DNA from: Cryptomeria japonica
Taxonomy: Eukaryota > Streptophyta > Pinopsida > Cupressales > Cupressaceae
Length of the DNA stretch: 58,000 nucleotides
NCBI RefSeq assembly: GCF_030272615.1
Contig: NC_081413.1
Span: 551,645,136-551,703,135, forward strand
Reading direction: 5' to 3'
Shown here: piece after piece, positions 36,270 through 46,999 of the stretch
Layout of the letters: the number at the start of each line of letters is the position of its first letter
How positions within the stretch are numbered: position 1 is the stretch's first letter
Program-made: the position numbers and the translations under genes
Notes under the pieces: generated by a model
Told to the model about the DNA's origin: nothing
Databases searched by the model: none
Seen by the model: only the letters and a program-made list of their open reading frames with translations

Positions 36270-37110
36270 AAAATAGTCAAATATGGAAGAGGGTTTGCAA
36301 TAAACTCCCCTACTTCAATGGAAGACAACAAAGAGGAGATACACCTAGGGTCCTTACTAGAGTTTGGCTTATCAATATAATCCTTTAGAGACAACTGTAT
36401 GGCATTGGTCAAAGAGTTGAGGTTATCCAACATGTCATCTTTATTTCCCCTAGGTACATTATCTTTAAATTGGTTATTAATCATACTATATGGGTTAGGG
36501 TTAGGTCTTGAGTCCATGGTCGAGTTAGCTTTATCGACGTACCTATTTTTGGTACCAGAATTACTAGACTTATTAGATATAATAAGACAATTCCTTCAAA
36601 TATGTCCTTCCTTCTTGCAAAGATAACAAGCATTAGTACCTCCAAGCACCTCAATGTTACAAGTTAATATTTCATCATTGATATTTATTTCAATTGAGCT
36701 AGGGATTTCAATATCCAAATTAAGTGATATTAAAACTCTAGCATCTGGATGAGGAAGGGTAAGCCTTGCCTCATCTTTTCTAACTACTTTCCCTAAAGAA
36801 CCAAGCATTTAGGAAAAAAATTCAAAGAAAAGGTGGAACATTTTTTACCACAATCCACCTATGACACGACAAGCCTTAAACCTCATCGCTCACAACATCA
36901 AGTGTCCATTTAAGAGCCGTAAAAATGTAATTACCTATATTCCAATACTGACTATTGATAATTAGTTTTAAAAATATTAAAAATGACCCTTTTTTTTAAT
37001 TATAAGACAAAAATAAATTTGAATATCCATTTTATTAATCCAAACATTTCTAAACCAGGCATCTAGGAACTTCCTAGTCGGAACTAAGATGAATCTATAG
37101 CAACTAGAAA
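36270..37110 (-). pseudogene. LINE E ORF1 fragment with zinc knuckle
   Basis: The frame at 36596-36808 reads through a DUF4283-type C-terminal strand region (SSIEININDEILTCNIEVLGG) into CYLCKKEGHI, then a TGA and RNC, that is CX2CX4HX4C with one internal stop (probably CGA to TGA). Further upstream, WILDVVSDEV and WIVVKNVPPF-like segments near 36830-36900 fit DUF4283. Downstream, 36266-36517 is an Asn/Asp/Ser-rich tail, as in other LINE ORF1 proteins. Confidence 0.6.
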
Positions 37111-37610
37111 GATAGCTTGACATCTTTTAACCTATTATTCTCTTCAGGAAGCACTTCAATCATCTTAGTATCAGGAGAGAGGGTAAGTTTATTAGGGTTA
37201 TGAATAGAATGTCTTACGTCGTCTTCCCTTTGTGCTTCCATTCTTTTCTGCATCATGCACAAGATTAGCCACAAAGATAGTACTATCGACACTGCCTTAG
37301 TTTCAACAACCAACGCTTCTTTAAAAGATGTAGAAATATCATTAATTTCTTTGGGAGACTCATCTTTTCAAATGGGTGGATTTCCATCCATTGTGTATAT
37401 GGTACACCACCATCCCGGATTTTACCAGGGCCATTGTCACCACACACAAAGATAATATATGCAAATGCAAATGAAGATGGTAACTTTGGCTTAGTATGCT
37501 TATGGGGATTAAGAACTCACACCTGAGTGAAGGAGGATGTTGGCCTCCTCCACGACCTCTACAAAAGAGCCCTCCTCGCATGCTTGAGCCCTTTCTTGAT
37601 CAATGCAGTG

Positions 37611-38361
37611 ACACCTTCCTCCACCATTAATTATTTTGAATTAATTTTTATTGTTTTTAATAGTTGGTAAATATTATATATTTATATGTTACTTTTAATA
37701 ATTTTATTTATAAATATCAATATCTATTTTAAAATAAGTATTCTTATATTGAAAAAATAATTAACTACTTTCCTACTAAATAAAATTTATTATATTATAA
37801 AATAAATGTATTATTTATTGTTGAATAATCTAATTCTCTTAGTGGGTTCAAAAGTAAAAAAGAGCTTATTACTCTTATTAAGAGCTAAAATCATTTTTTG
37901 ATTTGTTCATGATCTTAGCCCCATGATTAATTAACATTTCCTCTTATTTGATCAAGGGTTGTTTTCTATAATTGTACGTAGTAAGGTTGGAGTATTTAAC
38001 ATGATGAAAACATGGTTACTTTTGAAAATATTGATTGACATTAAGAAGCAAAATGATGTAAGTATAACCACTTAATTTTATTTGGGTTTGGAAGCATTTC
38101 ACATTAAGTTGCATTTTTAACTATAGTTGTTCGCGTGGACAATTATAATTGTTGATTGGTTATTTCAAAAAAAAATCATCAAAAATGTATCTACCAAATT
38201 TATGTTGTGGAATAGAATGTTTTTGTCAATGATATATATAATTTTATTGATAAAATAATTTGAAGATTAAGTTCAAAGTTGATAGGAATTTAATTTAAGG
38301 TTTAAAACATATTTTGGTCAAATAACTTCAAATATCAACAAAAAAATAAATAAGAAATATG
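37611..38361. other. AT-rich intergenic DNA, nothing recognised
   Basis: No coding frame or repeat structure recognised. Confidence 0.5.
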
Positions 38362-38376
38362 AAAACTCCATATAAT
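38362..38376. repeat. Target-site duplication of LINE C, left copy
   Basis: AAAACTCCATATAATG-type sequence, matching 40479-40494 with one difference (C/T). The exact limit is blurred by a shared TT after it. Confidence 0.75.
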
Positions 38377-38545
38377 GTTTTTGATAAAGATAAACGGGTT
38401 TTACATGGACCCGAAACCAAGAGTTTTACAGAACCTGGCCCTCAGCCAACCAAACAGAAACCAATAGCAAAATAGGGGAACACCCTAGACCGAACACAAA
38501 AGCAAAAAGAAACCACATGCAATAAAACAAAACACAGAGAAACAC

Positions 38546-40110
38546 TCAATTAAGCGAGTGCACCAGCTCCTTATTCTTCTGGATGGTAGCCTTGTTGATT
38601 TCTTCCAATTCCTCCATAATGAACCTGGAGGTACCCTTATTGTTGCTCCTGCTTTTGGTCCTAGAACTAGGGCCCATAGTTTTATTGCCACCAACAGCTG
38701 AGTCTTCACTGCCCAGACCTTTCTTTTTGTTACTATCACCAGAATCATTGTCAATAGGATTGGATTTGTACTCCACCACCATGGCATTGATCTTTTCCAG
38801 CCCCTCCATACTATTATTCATGGCCTCATTGCTTATGTCAACCAGATTATTAAGGTTACTCTTGATCTCCTCCATAGACTGCTCAACCTTCTCAATTCTT
38901 TGCTCATGTTTACATTTCATAACCTCAACATCATGGGAAAGCTTCTGGGTCATGATCATGAGCTTCTCTATTTTGCTAGGCTCAGGCAAATCAGTGAAGA
39001 TATCAATTATCTCCTTAATCCCCTCTTTGAAGGTATCAATCTCCTTCCCCACCCACTTCCAGCAGTTCTACTGGCTTCTAGTCGCTTCCATCACCAGATT
39101 CATCAGAGAACTTTCCTTCTATAAACCACTATCCATATCTTTAGGCAGAGTCCCCTGCTTCTCCTTCAGGACATTAAGAGGAATGTCCAATTTGATTTCT
39201 TGGTCCAAGGTCTTGGGAGCATAGTCTTTAGCAACCATCTTCTTCTTTTTGGAATAAGGCTTAGTTTTAGAAATCATTTTGCCGATCGATTTATATTTAC
39301 TTGCAGCCCATCTGGGGGTTTTCTTGCTTCTATGGGTTCTAGGAGTGACCAACATCTCACCCTCTTCAATCGGCTTATAATCAGGGTCAAGAAGGGGTTT
39401 GGTGCTCCCACTATCCTCCATCTCCATATCTAAATCAGAGACATCTTGAACATTAGTATTAGGGATTTGGCCTTTCTCAGATAGGGAGGGCACAACTTCA
39501 AAGGTTTTCGTGTACTCCATAATGAGAACAATAAGCCCTTCATGGAGGACCAAATTATTTAGATTCTCAACATGTTTTTCAAGACTATTCTCCAAAGAAG
39601 AAACCAGATAGAAAGGAATCAAAATAACTTTGTCATGCCTAAAGCGATTCAAGATGGTAAAATGATAAGAAAAGCTACTGACATATCTTTCATCAAGCAT
39701 ATGTACCTCATGATGAACTCATTCATGTCCGCCCAGGGAGCCATAAGATCCTTTTTGTTATAGCCACCATCAGCCATTTTATTAACTCTTGAACGCTCCT
39801 TATCTTTATCCAAAAAAAAATCCATGTCTTCTTCCCTTGTTTTTATGTCTCTGTGAAACCTTCTTCCATTCATAACCAAACCCATAATCGTAGCCACCAA
39901 GGTTTCATCCAGCTAATAATTGGCACCATAAGCCCTCAAAACCCCTTTCTTCCACCCATTGATAAATGTTTCTGTGAGCAAAGGAGAAGGGCCATGGAGA
40001 CTTTCCAAGAAGGGAACCATTCCCCCATCAACAATTTCCTACCACACCTCCTTATTTTTCTTCCATTTATCAAAAGTGGGCAGTCCTTGCCTATTCTTGT
40101 CCCCACCCAT
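38546..40110 (-). pseudogene. LINE C post-RNase H protein (ORF3-like)
   Basis: This coding region of about 500 codons is broken by two or three frameshifts and a few stops. N-terminal part (40100-39650): GWKKGVLRAYGANY, DETLVATIMGL, then RYVSSFSYHFTILNRFRHDK, IPFYLVSSL and LVLHEGLIVLIMEY. This aligns along its length with LINE B (GWYKGILTI, TETMIAKATSI, YNYHFVILNHFRYK, IPSYLFCAL, AMHEGLMVILYNH). Middle (39120-39500): acidic, then a Lys-rich TPRWAASKYKS and SKKKKMVAKDY. C-terminal part (38546-39052): a coiled coil (KIEKLMIMTQKL, RIEKVEQSMEEIKSNLNNL). No known enzyme motif. A role in RNA or chromatin binding is only a guess. Confidence 0.7.
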
Positions 40111-40299
40111 AATGGTTTAGGTCGCCAAACAAAAGCAGGAAATGGGTCACACCAAACAAGGCTCCAAACAGAAGCAGGACAAGGGCCACACAAGAAGACA
40201 AAAAATCTAGGCACAAGGGAATTTTCTAGATCTTCAAATAGGGAAATCGAAAGGAAACCATTTCCCCAACAACTTAATCAAATCATGATTGTTCTTCAT

Positions 40300-40478
40300 T
40301 GATTACCACAAGTGGATGGTATCATCATATGCCAGGTCACACAAGTTTTTTGGGAAAGAGTCCTGATTGCTCCACCATTTTGCTACCACATAGCCCACCG
40401 CCATATTGGCCAATAAATTTTCCGCTTTATTGTCTTCCCGAAAAACGTGAGAAATTTTGAATTCATCCAACTTTCTCA
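40300..40478 (-). pseudogene. LINE C RNase H, C-terminal part
   Basis: The minus strand reads RKLDEFKISHVFREDNKAEN followed by LLANMAVGY, the last strand and helix of LINE RNase H. The final acidic residue (usually Asp before the LA motif) is Glu here. The frame ends in a TAA near 40305. The first three acidic positions are absent because of the truncation. Confidence 0.7.
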
Positions 40479-40647
40479 AAAACTCTATATAATGTTGATG
40501 TGATCAAATGTGATTATACTTGTAGCACATGAGAAAATCTTAATTCAAACATTAAAACACATTTTGAATAAATTCAAATATAATTATACTCAAAACTTAA
40601 TTAAAAAAATTAAAATGTATTAAAGCTCGAATTTTGTTTTGTTATAA
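40479..40647. other. LINE C target-site copy and AT-rich spacer
   Basis: It begins with the right target-site duplication of LINE C (40479-40494). The remainder up to LINE B holds no recognised feature. Confidence 0.6.
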
Positions 40648-40664
40648 AGATATTAAAATAAGTT
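40648..40664. repeat. Target-site duplication of LINE B, left copy
   Basis: AGATATTAAAATAAGTT matches 48469-48485 with one difference. Confidence 0.82.
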
Positions 40665-40855
40665 TTTGAATAAGGGAAAACAGGTTTTGATGGGCCCCTG
40701 AAACCCATTACAACCAAAGGATCAAAAGATAGACATTAAAGCACAATAAAACACTAAAGACAACAACTAAGAAAAGGACAACTGACAAGCAAAAAGCCAA
40801 CAAACTAGAGACAACTAACAAAAACTAACAGGAATGACAGAGAAAGAACCTAGTG

Positions 40856-42580
40856 TTAGGTTAAGTTATGAAGCATCTCTACAGCTTCCAGCTCTAGTTG
40901 TTTCATATTATCCGTCGCCTGCTTGGTATCCTCAATTTCCTTGCTTTGGCTTTGCATCTTTCTTGGGCACGCACGCATTCTTCTAGTAGGCCCAGTCTCC
41001 TTATCATCAGGGGCATCTTCCTTCACATCAATGATGCCTACAGAAGCCTTATCCCCATGGTCATTCTCAATCTTACTAATAAGAGCCTTCATACTAGCTG
41101 AGGCAGCCTTAAGGATCTTATGGCTTTGCTTACATATCTTTCTAAGCGTGTTCTCAACTCCTTCGAGTCTCTTTTCAGTAGCCCCTACTCTGTTGTCGAA
41201 GGTAAGAAAGCTATTCCGATTAGCATTGATGATCTCCTCTGCATTACTAATAGCCTTGGTATGCTCACTGAGACAATCTGGGAGGGAGTTGAATTTACCC
41301 GAACCTATAGCTTCTAAAGTCTCAATTCTTCTGGCATCCTAGGCTTGCTTGGTTTTTATGTCGGTAATTTCCTTTTGCATCCAGTGGAGCACCTTGTTGA
41401 AGCTATTTGTGTCATTACTGATACAGAGGTTGATATCCAGGTGATGGTCCTCCTCGTATTTGTCACCAGTGGGCTCTAAATTCACCTCAAGACACACCTC
41501 CCTGACATCAGAGCTATGAGCTTCTTTCATGGCCATGTCCTCCCCCATCATGCCCTTATCCTTAGAGTCAGTCGTGAGAGGCGACCAACTCTTGGTTCCC
41601 ACATCCTTAATTTTAGGAGAATTCCTTTTTTGCTTCTAGCTTGAGGGGATTTGCACCTCCTCACTTTTAGTGTTGTTATCAGTCTCATTATCCTCTTCAT
41701 ACCAGCTATCCTCATCCTCCCCTCTCTGCTTCCTTTTGACCGAACCTTTGTTCTTTAGCTCATGCCTTGTTTTTGTTCTTGATGTGATTATATAGAATCA
41801 CCATCAAACCCTCATGCATTGCAGGATTGGTGTTGGGGTTGGATATTGCATCCTTGATCCGAGAATTTAGGGCACAAAAAAGATAAGACGGAATGGAAAT
41901 TTTTGCTTTATACCGAAAGTGGTTGAGAATGACAAAATGATAGTTGTAAACCCTAGTAAATCTACCATCAAGAGTAATAAATTCCATAATAGCAAGAAAA
42001 ACCCTTCGCCAAATTAGCTTAATTACCTTTGGCGAGTAGTAAGTATGGTTGCCCTTCACCAATCTAGCTTTCTCCTCTTCATCCTTCGGAAATTTCTTCA
42101 CGGCAGCGTGTGAAATCTTTCTGTCCCTATAGAGCTTGATACCATCCATCGAAATACTCGTAGCCTTAGCAATCATAGTTTCAGTCACCTTGACCTTCCT
42201 GTTGCCAATGGTCAATATGCCTTTATACCAACCCCTCTTGAAAATTTTAGTAATTTCAGGTCGTTTCTCCTACATTCTCTCCATAAAATCTGTCATCTTG
42301 GTAGCTTGAAGTACTTCCCAGACCTGAGGTTGGTTCCTCCATATTGTTATTGATGTCTATCAGCTGTAAATTCTTGCAAATACCTTTCTTCGCTATGAAA
42401 TTTCTAATACTTTCGTTCGATAGGGGAAAAAACACCCATAAAGCACGCGAAGTGATCCTGTAATTATTACTGTACCTCCTCAGCTGCATGAAAAACCGAC
42501 TCTTGATGCCATGATCTCCCCTATCATCTCGGGAAATGATTTCAAATCCGGCCTTGCTTACCATGAATTCTTTCATAAGT
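40856..42580 (-). pseudogene. LINE B post-RNase H protein (ORF3-like), about 570 codons
   Basis: 42256-42576 gives an N-terminal part (SRFFMQLRRYSNNYRITSRA). After a frameshift, 42240-41760 reads EITKIFKRGWYKGILTIGNR, TETMIAKATSISMDGIKLYR, IWRRVFLAIMEFITLDGRF, YNYHFVILNHFRYKAKISIP, SYLFCALNSRI and AMHEGLMVILYNH. This aligns block by block with LINE C. The linker (41600-41760) is acidic then Lys-rich (KQKRNSPKIKDVG). 41602-40856 is a Glu/Lys/Ile-rich coiled coil, with a TAG at about 41339-41341 where CAG would fit. The conserved length, order and spacing in two diverged LINEs argue that it was translated. Function is unknown. By eye it shares a motif with ORF2 of the LTR element at 25102-31700. 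Confidence 0.7.
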
Positions 42581-42589
42581 TAAGATATC

Positions 42590-43125
42590 ACGTGTCGCAC
42601 AAGGGAGCTCCCCTTCGCTCTTTCATATCTTGATTTGCTCACTCTGTACTGCCTCATTGGCAACCCAGTCAACATACCTATTGGCCTCTCTGTAGTCATA
42701 GGAAATGTGGCACTTATAAAACCCCTGAAGAAACTCCCTGGCAGAATCAATGATGTTTTTAATCGTCCATGAGGGTTGGTGTTTTCCAAGGAGGTAGTTA
42801 ATAATGTTTTTAGAGTCACCTTCCAATCATAACATTTTGACACCCAAATTATAAGCTAATTTAATAGTTTGGAGGGCACCCATAGATTTAGCCAGATGAT
42901 CGGTATGGATCCCCAAGGGATAGGCAACCACCCCAAAACAAAAGCCAACACCATTCCGGATAACTCCACCACAGCCAACAGGTCCTGGGTTCCCTTTAGC
43001 AGCACCGTCAAAGTTGGCCTTAAACCAATCCTTAGGGAAGAAAGACCAGCTACACATACTTCTTTTGGTTTGGTTGATGTTGGTGCCCATGTAAGTTGGG
43101 ATATTCCAGCTCTTGGGAACATCAA
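42590..43125 (-). pseudogene. LINE B RNase H domain
   Basis: RNase H would remove the RNA strand from the cDNA hybrid. The minus strand reads WFKANFDGAAKGNPGPVGCG (first Asp), then GIHTDHLAKSMGALQTIKLA, where the second acidic residue of the AEAxAL motif is Lys. After a TGA (Trp position) it reads LEGDSKNIINYLL (third), and finally REANRYVDWVANEAV (fourth). One catalytic-type residue is thus lost by a G-to-A type change. Whether translation continues in frame into the next region is not clear, because a stop and a frameshift lie near 42580-42625. Confidence 0.85.
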
Positions 43126-43330
43126 AATCCTCCTTATTATTACAACAATTTTCTCCCTTGGCCATCACATTCTCAACATAATTATATTTTATCTTGGTCC
43201 ACACCACTTCATAGGTGTTATTATCATTCCTGAATATTCAGTTATTCCTCTCTTTCCATATACCCCAAAGGATATGAGCAAAGGAAAAATTCCATAAATT
43301 TCTTATGGATGGATTATTAGTAGTATAGTG

Positions 43331-46300
43331 TCAGCTTTTGAAGTAGTCTTGAATCTCCTCTCGGAAAGCCCACTTCAAACCCCAAAGTTGAAAAAGCATC
43401 CCCCAGATATGAAGGACATAAGGACTGTGTATGAAAATGTGGTTCATTGATTCCTCATCATTGAGACAAAGATAGCATCTATTGGGGATGCAAAAACCCC
43501 TCTTTTTCAAATTATCAGTGGTTAGAATCTTGTTTTGCAAAAGAATCCATAAAAAGATATTGATTTTAGGAGTCAAACTTGGATACCAAGCCTTAGCCCA
43601 GCAAGGAGTAGGTTCTTGGGACTAAGCCAGCAAAAAAGACAACAAATGAAACAGAATAAGTCCCTAAAGAGGTCCTGCTCCACACCATGTGGTCTTCCCT
43701 TTTGGTATTTAAGATGGCATGGTTGATGATTAAGTTTACCTGTTTTAGGTTGGGATCAATAGAACTGAGGCCCACCCACTTTTGATCTTTCCAATAATCA
43801 GCCACTTTAGCACTGAATTTCTCCTTACAATTTTGGATGAGCATCTAAGAGACACACTTATTAAGAGGGGCTCCACCAATCCAAGCATCATCCCAAAAAT
43901 CCACTTTCCTACCATCACCTATGGCGCAGACATTGCCTAAACTCACAATACCTTTAGCCTAGTTAACATTGTTCCAAATAAAAGAGCCACTTGGTATCTA
44001 ATTAGAGGCAAGGAAATCTTCAATGGTGGGAAACTCCCATTAGTACTTAGCCTTCCAGATATCATTCCATTCTCCATTTCCCTGATAGGTTCTATAGATT
44101 TGTTTGGCAAGAAGAGTTTTATTCAAGGTTCTGATATTTCTTAAGCCCAGACCCCCCTTCTTTGTGGGTTTACACACATTATCCCAGACTATGAGTGTTA
44201 TTCTCTTCTTCTCCTCAACCCCAGACCAAAGGAAGACTTTTTGAATTTTCTCAATAGCTTCAGCAAATTTTCCAGGGATTTTGAAGAGGCTTAAAGAATA
44301 CACCGACAGACTCTGGAGAGAAGATTTTAAAAGCTGGATTTTTCCAGCTTGACTAAGAAGGGTACCTTTCCAACTAGCCAGTTTCTTGTTGAATCTATCC
44401 ACAATACTATTCTAGAACAACTCTGAAGGTTTCATACCCAAAGGGAGACCAAGGTAAATAGAAGGAGGCTTACCAATTTGGCACCCAAGGATACAGGCAA
44501 TCCTCATCTATCTGTCCTCTGAGGTGTTGAAGAAGAAAATAGAGCTTTTCTCCCAATTGATAGATTGACTCGAGGCTGAGCTATAAGTATTGAGAAGGAT
44601 CTTCAAATTGGACACTTCTTATGAAGTACCCATTAGGATGGTATCATCTACAAGTTGCTGGTGGGTACAGGCTCTAAAACCAGAAGAGGGGGATATACCA
44701 CAAAGAAGCTCCTGAGAAACAGATTTGCTAATAAATCTTCTCAGACATTCAGCCAGAATGATAAAGAGAATAGGGGATATGGGATCCCCCTACCTGATGC
44801 CCCTAGAATATTTGAAGAATGGGGAAGGCACACCATTCACAATAACTGAGAAAGAAGGGGTCGAAATCAGTTGATCAATCAACTGAATAAACCTAGCACC
44901 AAAGGCGAAAGCACCAAGAACCTTACCCAAGAAGCTCCAATCAACACGGTCATAGGCTTTTGACAGATCCACCTTCATTAGGAAGCCTTGTTTTTTTGAA
45001 TCCACCAGCGAATGAATGTTTTCATGGATAGAAATGATAGAGTCAAGGATTTGTCTACCAGGAACAAATCCACTCTATTGGGGTGAAATGATGAAAGGAA
45101 GAATCCTTAGCAGTCTACTAGTCACCACCTTAGAGATGATTTTATAGAAAGAATTGCATAAGCTTATCGGACGGAACTTATTCATAGAGTCGGCCCTAGG
45201 GCATTTGGGGATCAGAACCAGGAAAGTTGCATTAGTTCCTTTAAGATAATTCTAGCCCCAAAAAACTCTTGCACACCTTTAACCACATCACTTTTGAGGA
45301 TGTCCCAAAAGGCTTGAAATAATAACAACGGAAAGTCATCCGAGCTCGGGGCTTTATTACCATCAAAAGAAAAAACCGCTTTTTTAACTTCCTCCTCATA
45401 AGGGATGGCCACCAAAGCCTTGTTCTAGACCTAATTAATGATTGAAGGAATGTTCTCTAAGAGGGCTCTTTGAGAATGATCATCCAGACCACTATTCGCC
45501 AAGAGGAGGGAAATGAAAAAGCTCATGGCTTCCTTCCCAATCTCATCGTCCTTCCTAGTTTGAATTCCCCAGTTTTCAGCTTTAAGATTCTATTTGAAAC
45601 CTTGTGTTTGATAGCTGTCATATGGAAGAATCTGGTGTTTCTGTCCCCAACTTTCAGCCATAGAGATCTAGACCTTTGTTTCCAGAATTATTCTTCTCTT
45701 CTAATAATCTTATGGTACTTCACAAGCACTTCATTTTCCTCCCTAATTGATATTTCATTGTATCCACTAGTTTGGATTTTATCCTACATTTCCTTGAGTT
45801 TCTGCTGGGTTTTGGACTTGGTAGTGAACAGATTCCCGAAAACCTCCTTGTTTCATTTTTTAATATTGTCTTTCATGTACCTTAATTTTTTAGCAATTCT
45901 ATACATAGTAGTACCTTTGATATCAATAGACCACCACATCTCAATGGCCTTCTCAAGGTTAGGATGGTCTAGCCTCATCCTTTCAAATCTAAATGGGAAG
46001 TTTCTCTTTACACTTGAATTATCAGCAACAAAAACCACAAGGAAGTGGTTGGAACCAATCTTAGAGATCGTCAATAGGGAGCAGTGATAATGGTTAAACC
46101 ACCCATTTGAAATAAGGGCCCTATCAAGTCTGACTTGAATGAGATCTTCCCTCGTCCTCTTGTTTGTCTAGGTAAAATTAGCCCCTTGGAGATCAATATC
46201 ATGCAGACCCTGATTGTTGATAAAGTTCAAAAGATCCATTCTAATATCTAACTGAGAAGGGGTACCTCCAAACTTCTCGTTGTCACAGAGAGGGGTGTTG

Positions 46301-46690
46301 AAGTCCCCCATAATAATCCACATATCATCCTTATAAAGAGCTCGAATAGCTTCCATCTTCTTCCAAAATTTACTTCTACCAAGTCTATTATTAGGGGCAT
46401 AAATATTGGAAAGGATCAAAGAGGTTCCATCCCCAATGTGATGAAACCTAATAAAAGCCAAATTGCTATCTTTCTTGACAGGCTCCCCAGAAACACGCCT
46501 TAGATTCTAGAAAATGGTAATGCCCCCAGAAGCACCATCAGAGCTACCACCAAGAACTTCCCCATCCTTAAAGAGCTTTATCTTTTCTACTTTCTTTTTT
46601 GTCATTTTAGTTTCTTGAATAATAACAATGTCTAGTTTATGTTCTCTGACTAAATTTCCGAGAACATCATGTTTATGTGGACAACTCAAT
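43331..46690 (-). pseudogene. LINE B ORF2, endonuclease to zf-RVT
   Basis: The endonuclease spans about 46690-45850: IVIIQETKM, IIMGDFNTPL, RLDRALIS. The final catalytic motif reads GSNHF instead of GSDHF. Reverse transcriptase: 45212-45415 (FDGNKAPSSDDFPLLLF), 44790-45005 and onwards (VDLSKAYDRVDW, SRGIRQGDPISPIL), and LVDD near 44660 where FADD or YADD is expected. Both Asp residues are kept. The thumb is at 44040-44402 (LASWKGTLLSQAGKIQLLKS). The zf-RVT at 43331-43576 has CYLCLNDEESMNHIFIHSPY, with the last Cys replaced by Ser. Stops near 46507 (TAG, Gln position) and 46168 (TAG, Trp position) and frameshifts break the frame. Confidence 0.88.
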
Positions 46691-46999
46691 CCACGAATTT
46701 TTTAATGAAATGATTTTCATTTTCTAACTAGGGAACATACCTCATGGATGGTCAATTGAGTGCCATCTGCTATATTCTTGCTTGCCTCTTGATCTCTGAT
46801 TTGTCTTGCTTTTTTTCTCCCAGGAGGAGAGGGGTTAAATATCATGTCGGCTTTGGTCCAGTTTCTTGTCTTGACTGGATTAGCTTGAGGGGTAGATTTC
46901 AGCCCCCTTTTTCCTCCTCTTTCGATCTGCTACTTCACTTTTTTGCCAATCTTCCTCTTGGATATTCTAGGTGGTTATCTTCTATTCAACATCTTTAAC

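Larger units (their letters stand above)
32165..37610 (-). mobile_element. LINE E, old and rearranged L1-type element
   Basis: A decayed minus-strand LINE. In order on the minus strand: ORF1 with zinc knuckle (37100-36270), a linker, endonuclease (35290-34510), reverse transcriptase (about 33900-33180) and the region after the RT thumb (32960-32190). The zf-RVT, RNase H and 3' tail are not found at the left end, so the 3' end was lost after insertion. Stop codons and frameshifts are frequent, so this is the oldest of the five LINE copies. Both limits are approximate and no target-site duplication was identified. Confidence 0.75.
38377..40478 (-). mobile_element. LINE C, 5'-truncated LINE
   Basis: A 2.1-kb minus-strand fragment that begins inside RNase H (40478) and runs through the whole post-RNase H coding region to a 3' end of the same type as LINE D (minus strand: GGTTTCGGGTCCATGTAAAA, CCCGTTTATCTTTATC and a short A run). 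It is flanked by about 16-bp target duplications. 5' truncation is normal for LINE insertions. Confidence 0.88.

Noticed and set aside
38583-39224. 213-codon plus-strand frame
   Set aside because: Antisense of the LINE C coiled coil. The minus-strand frame is supported by similarity to LINE D.
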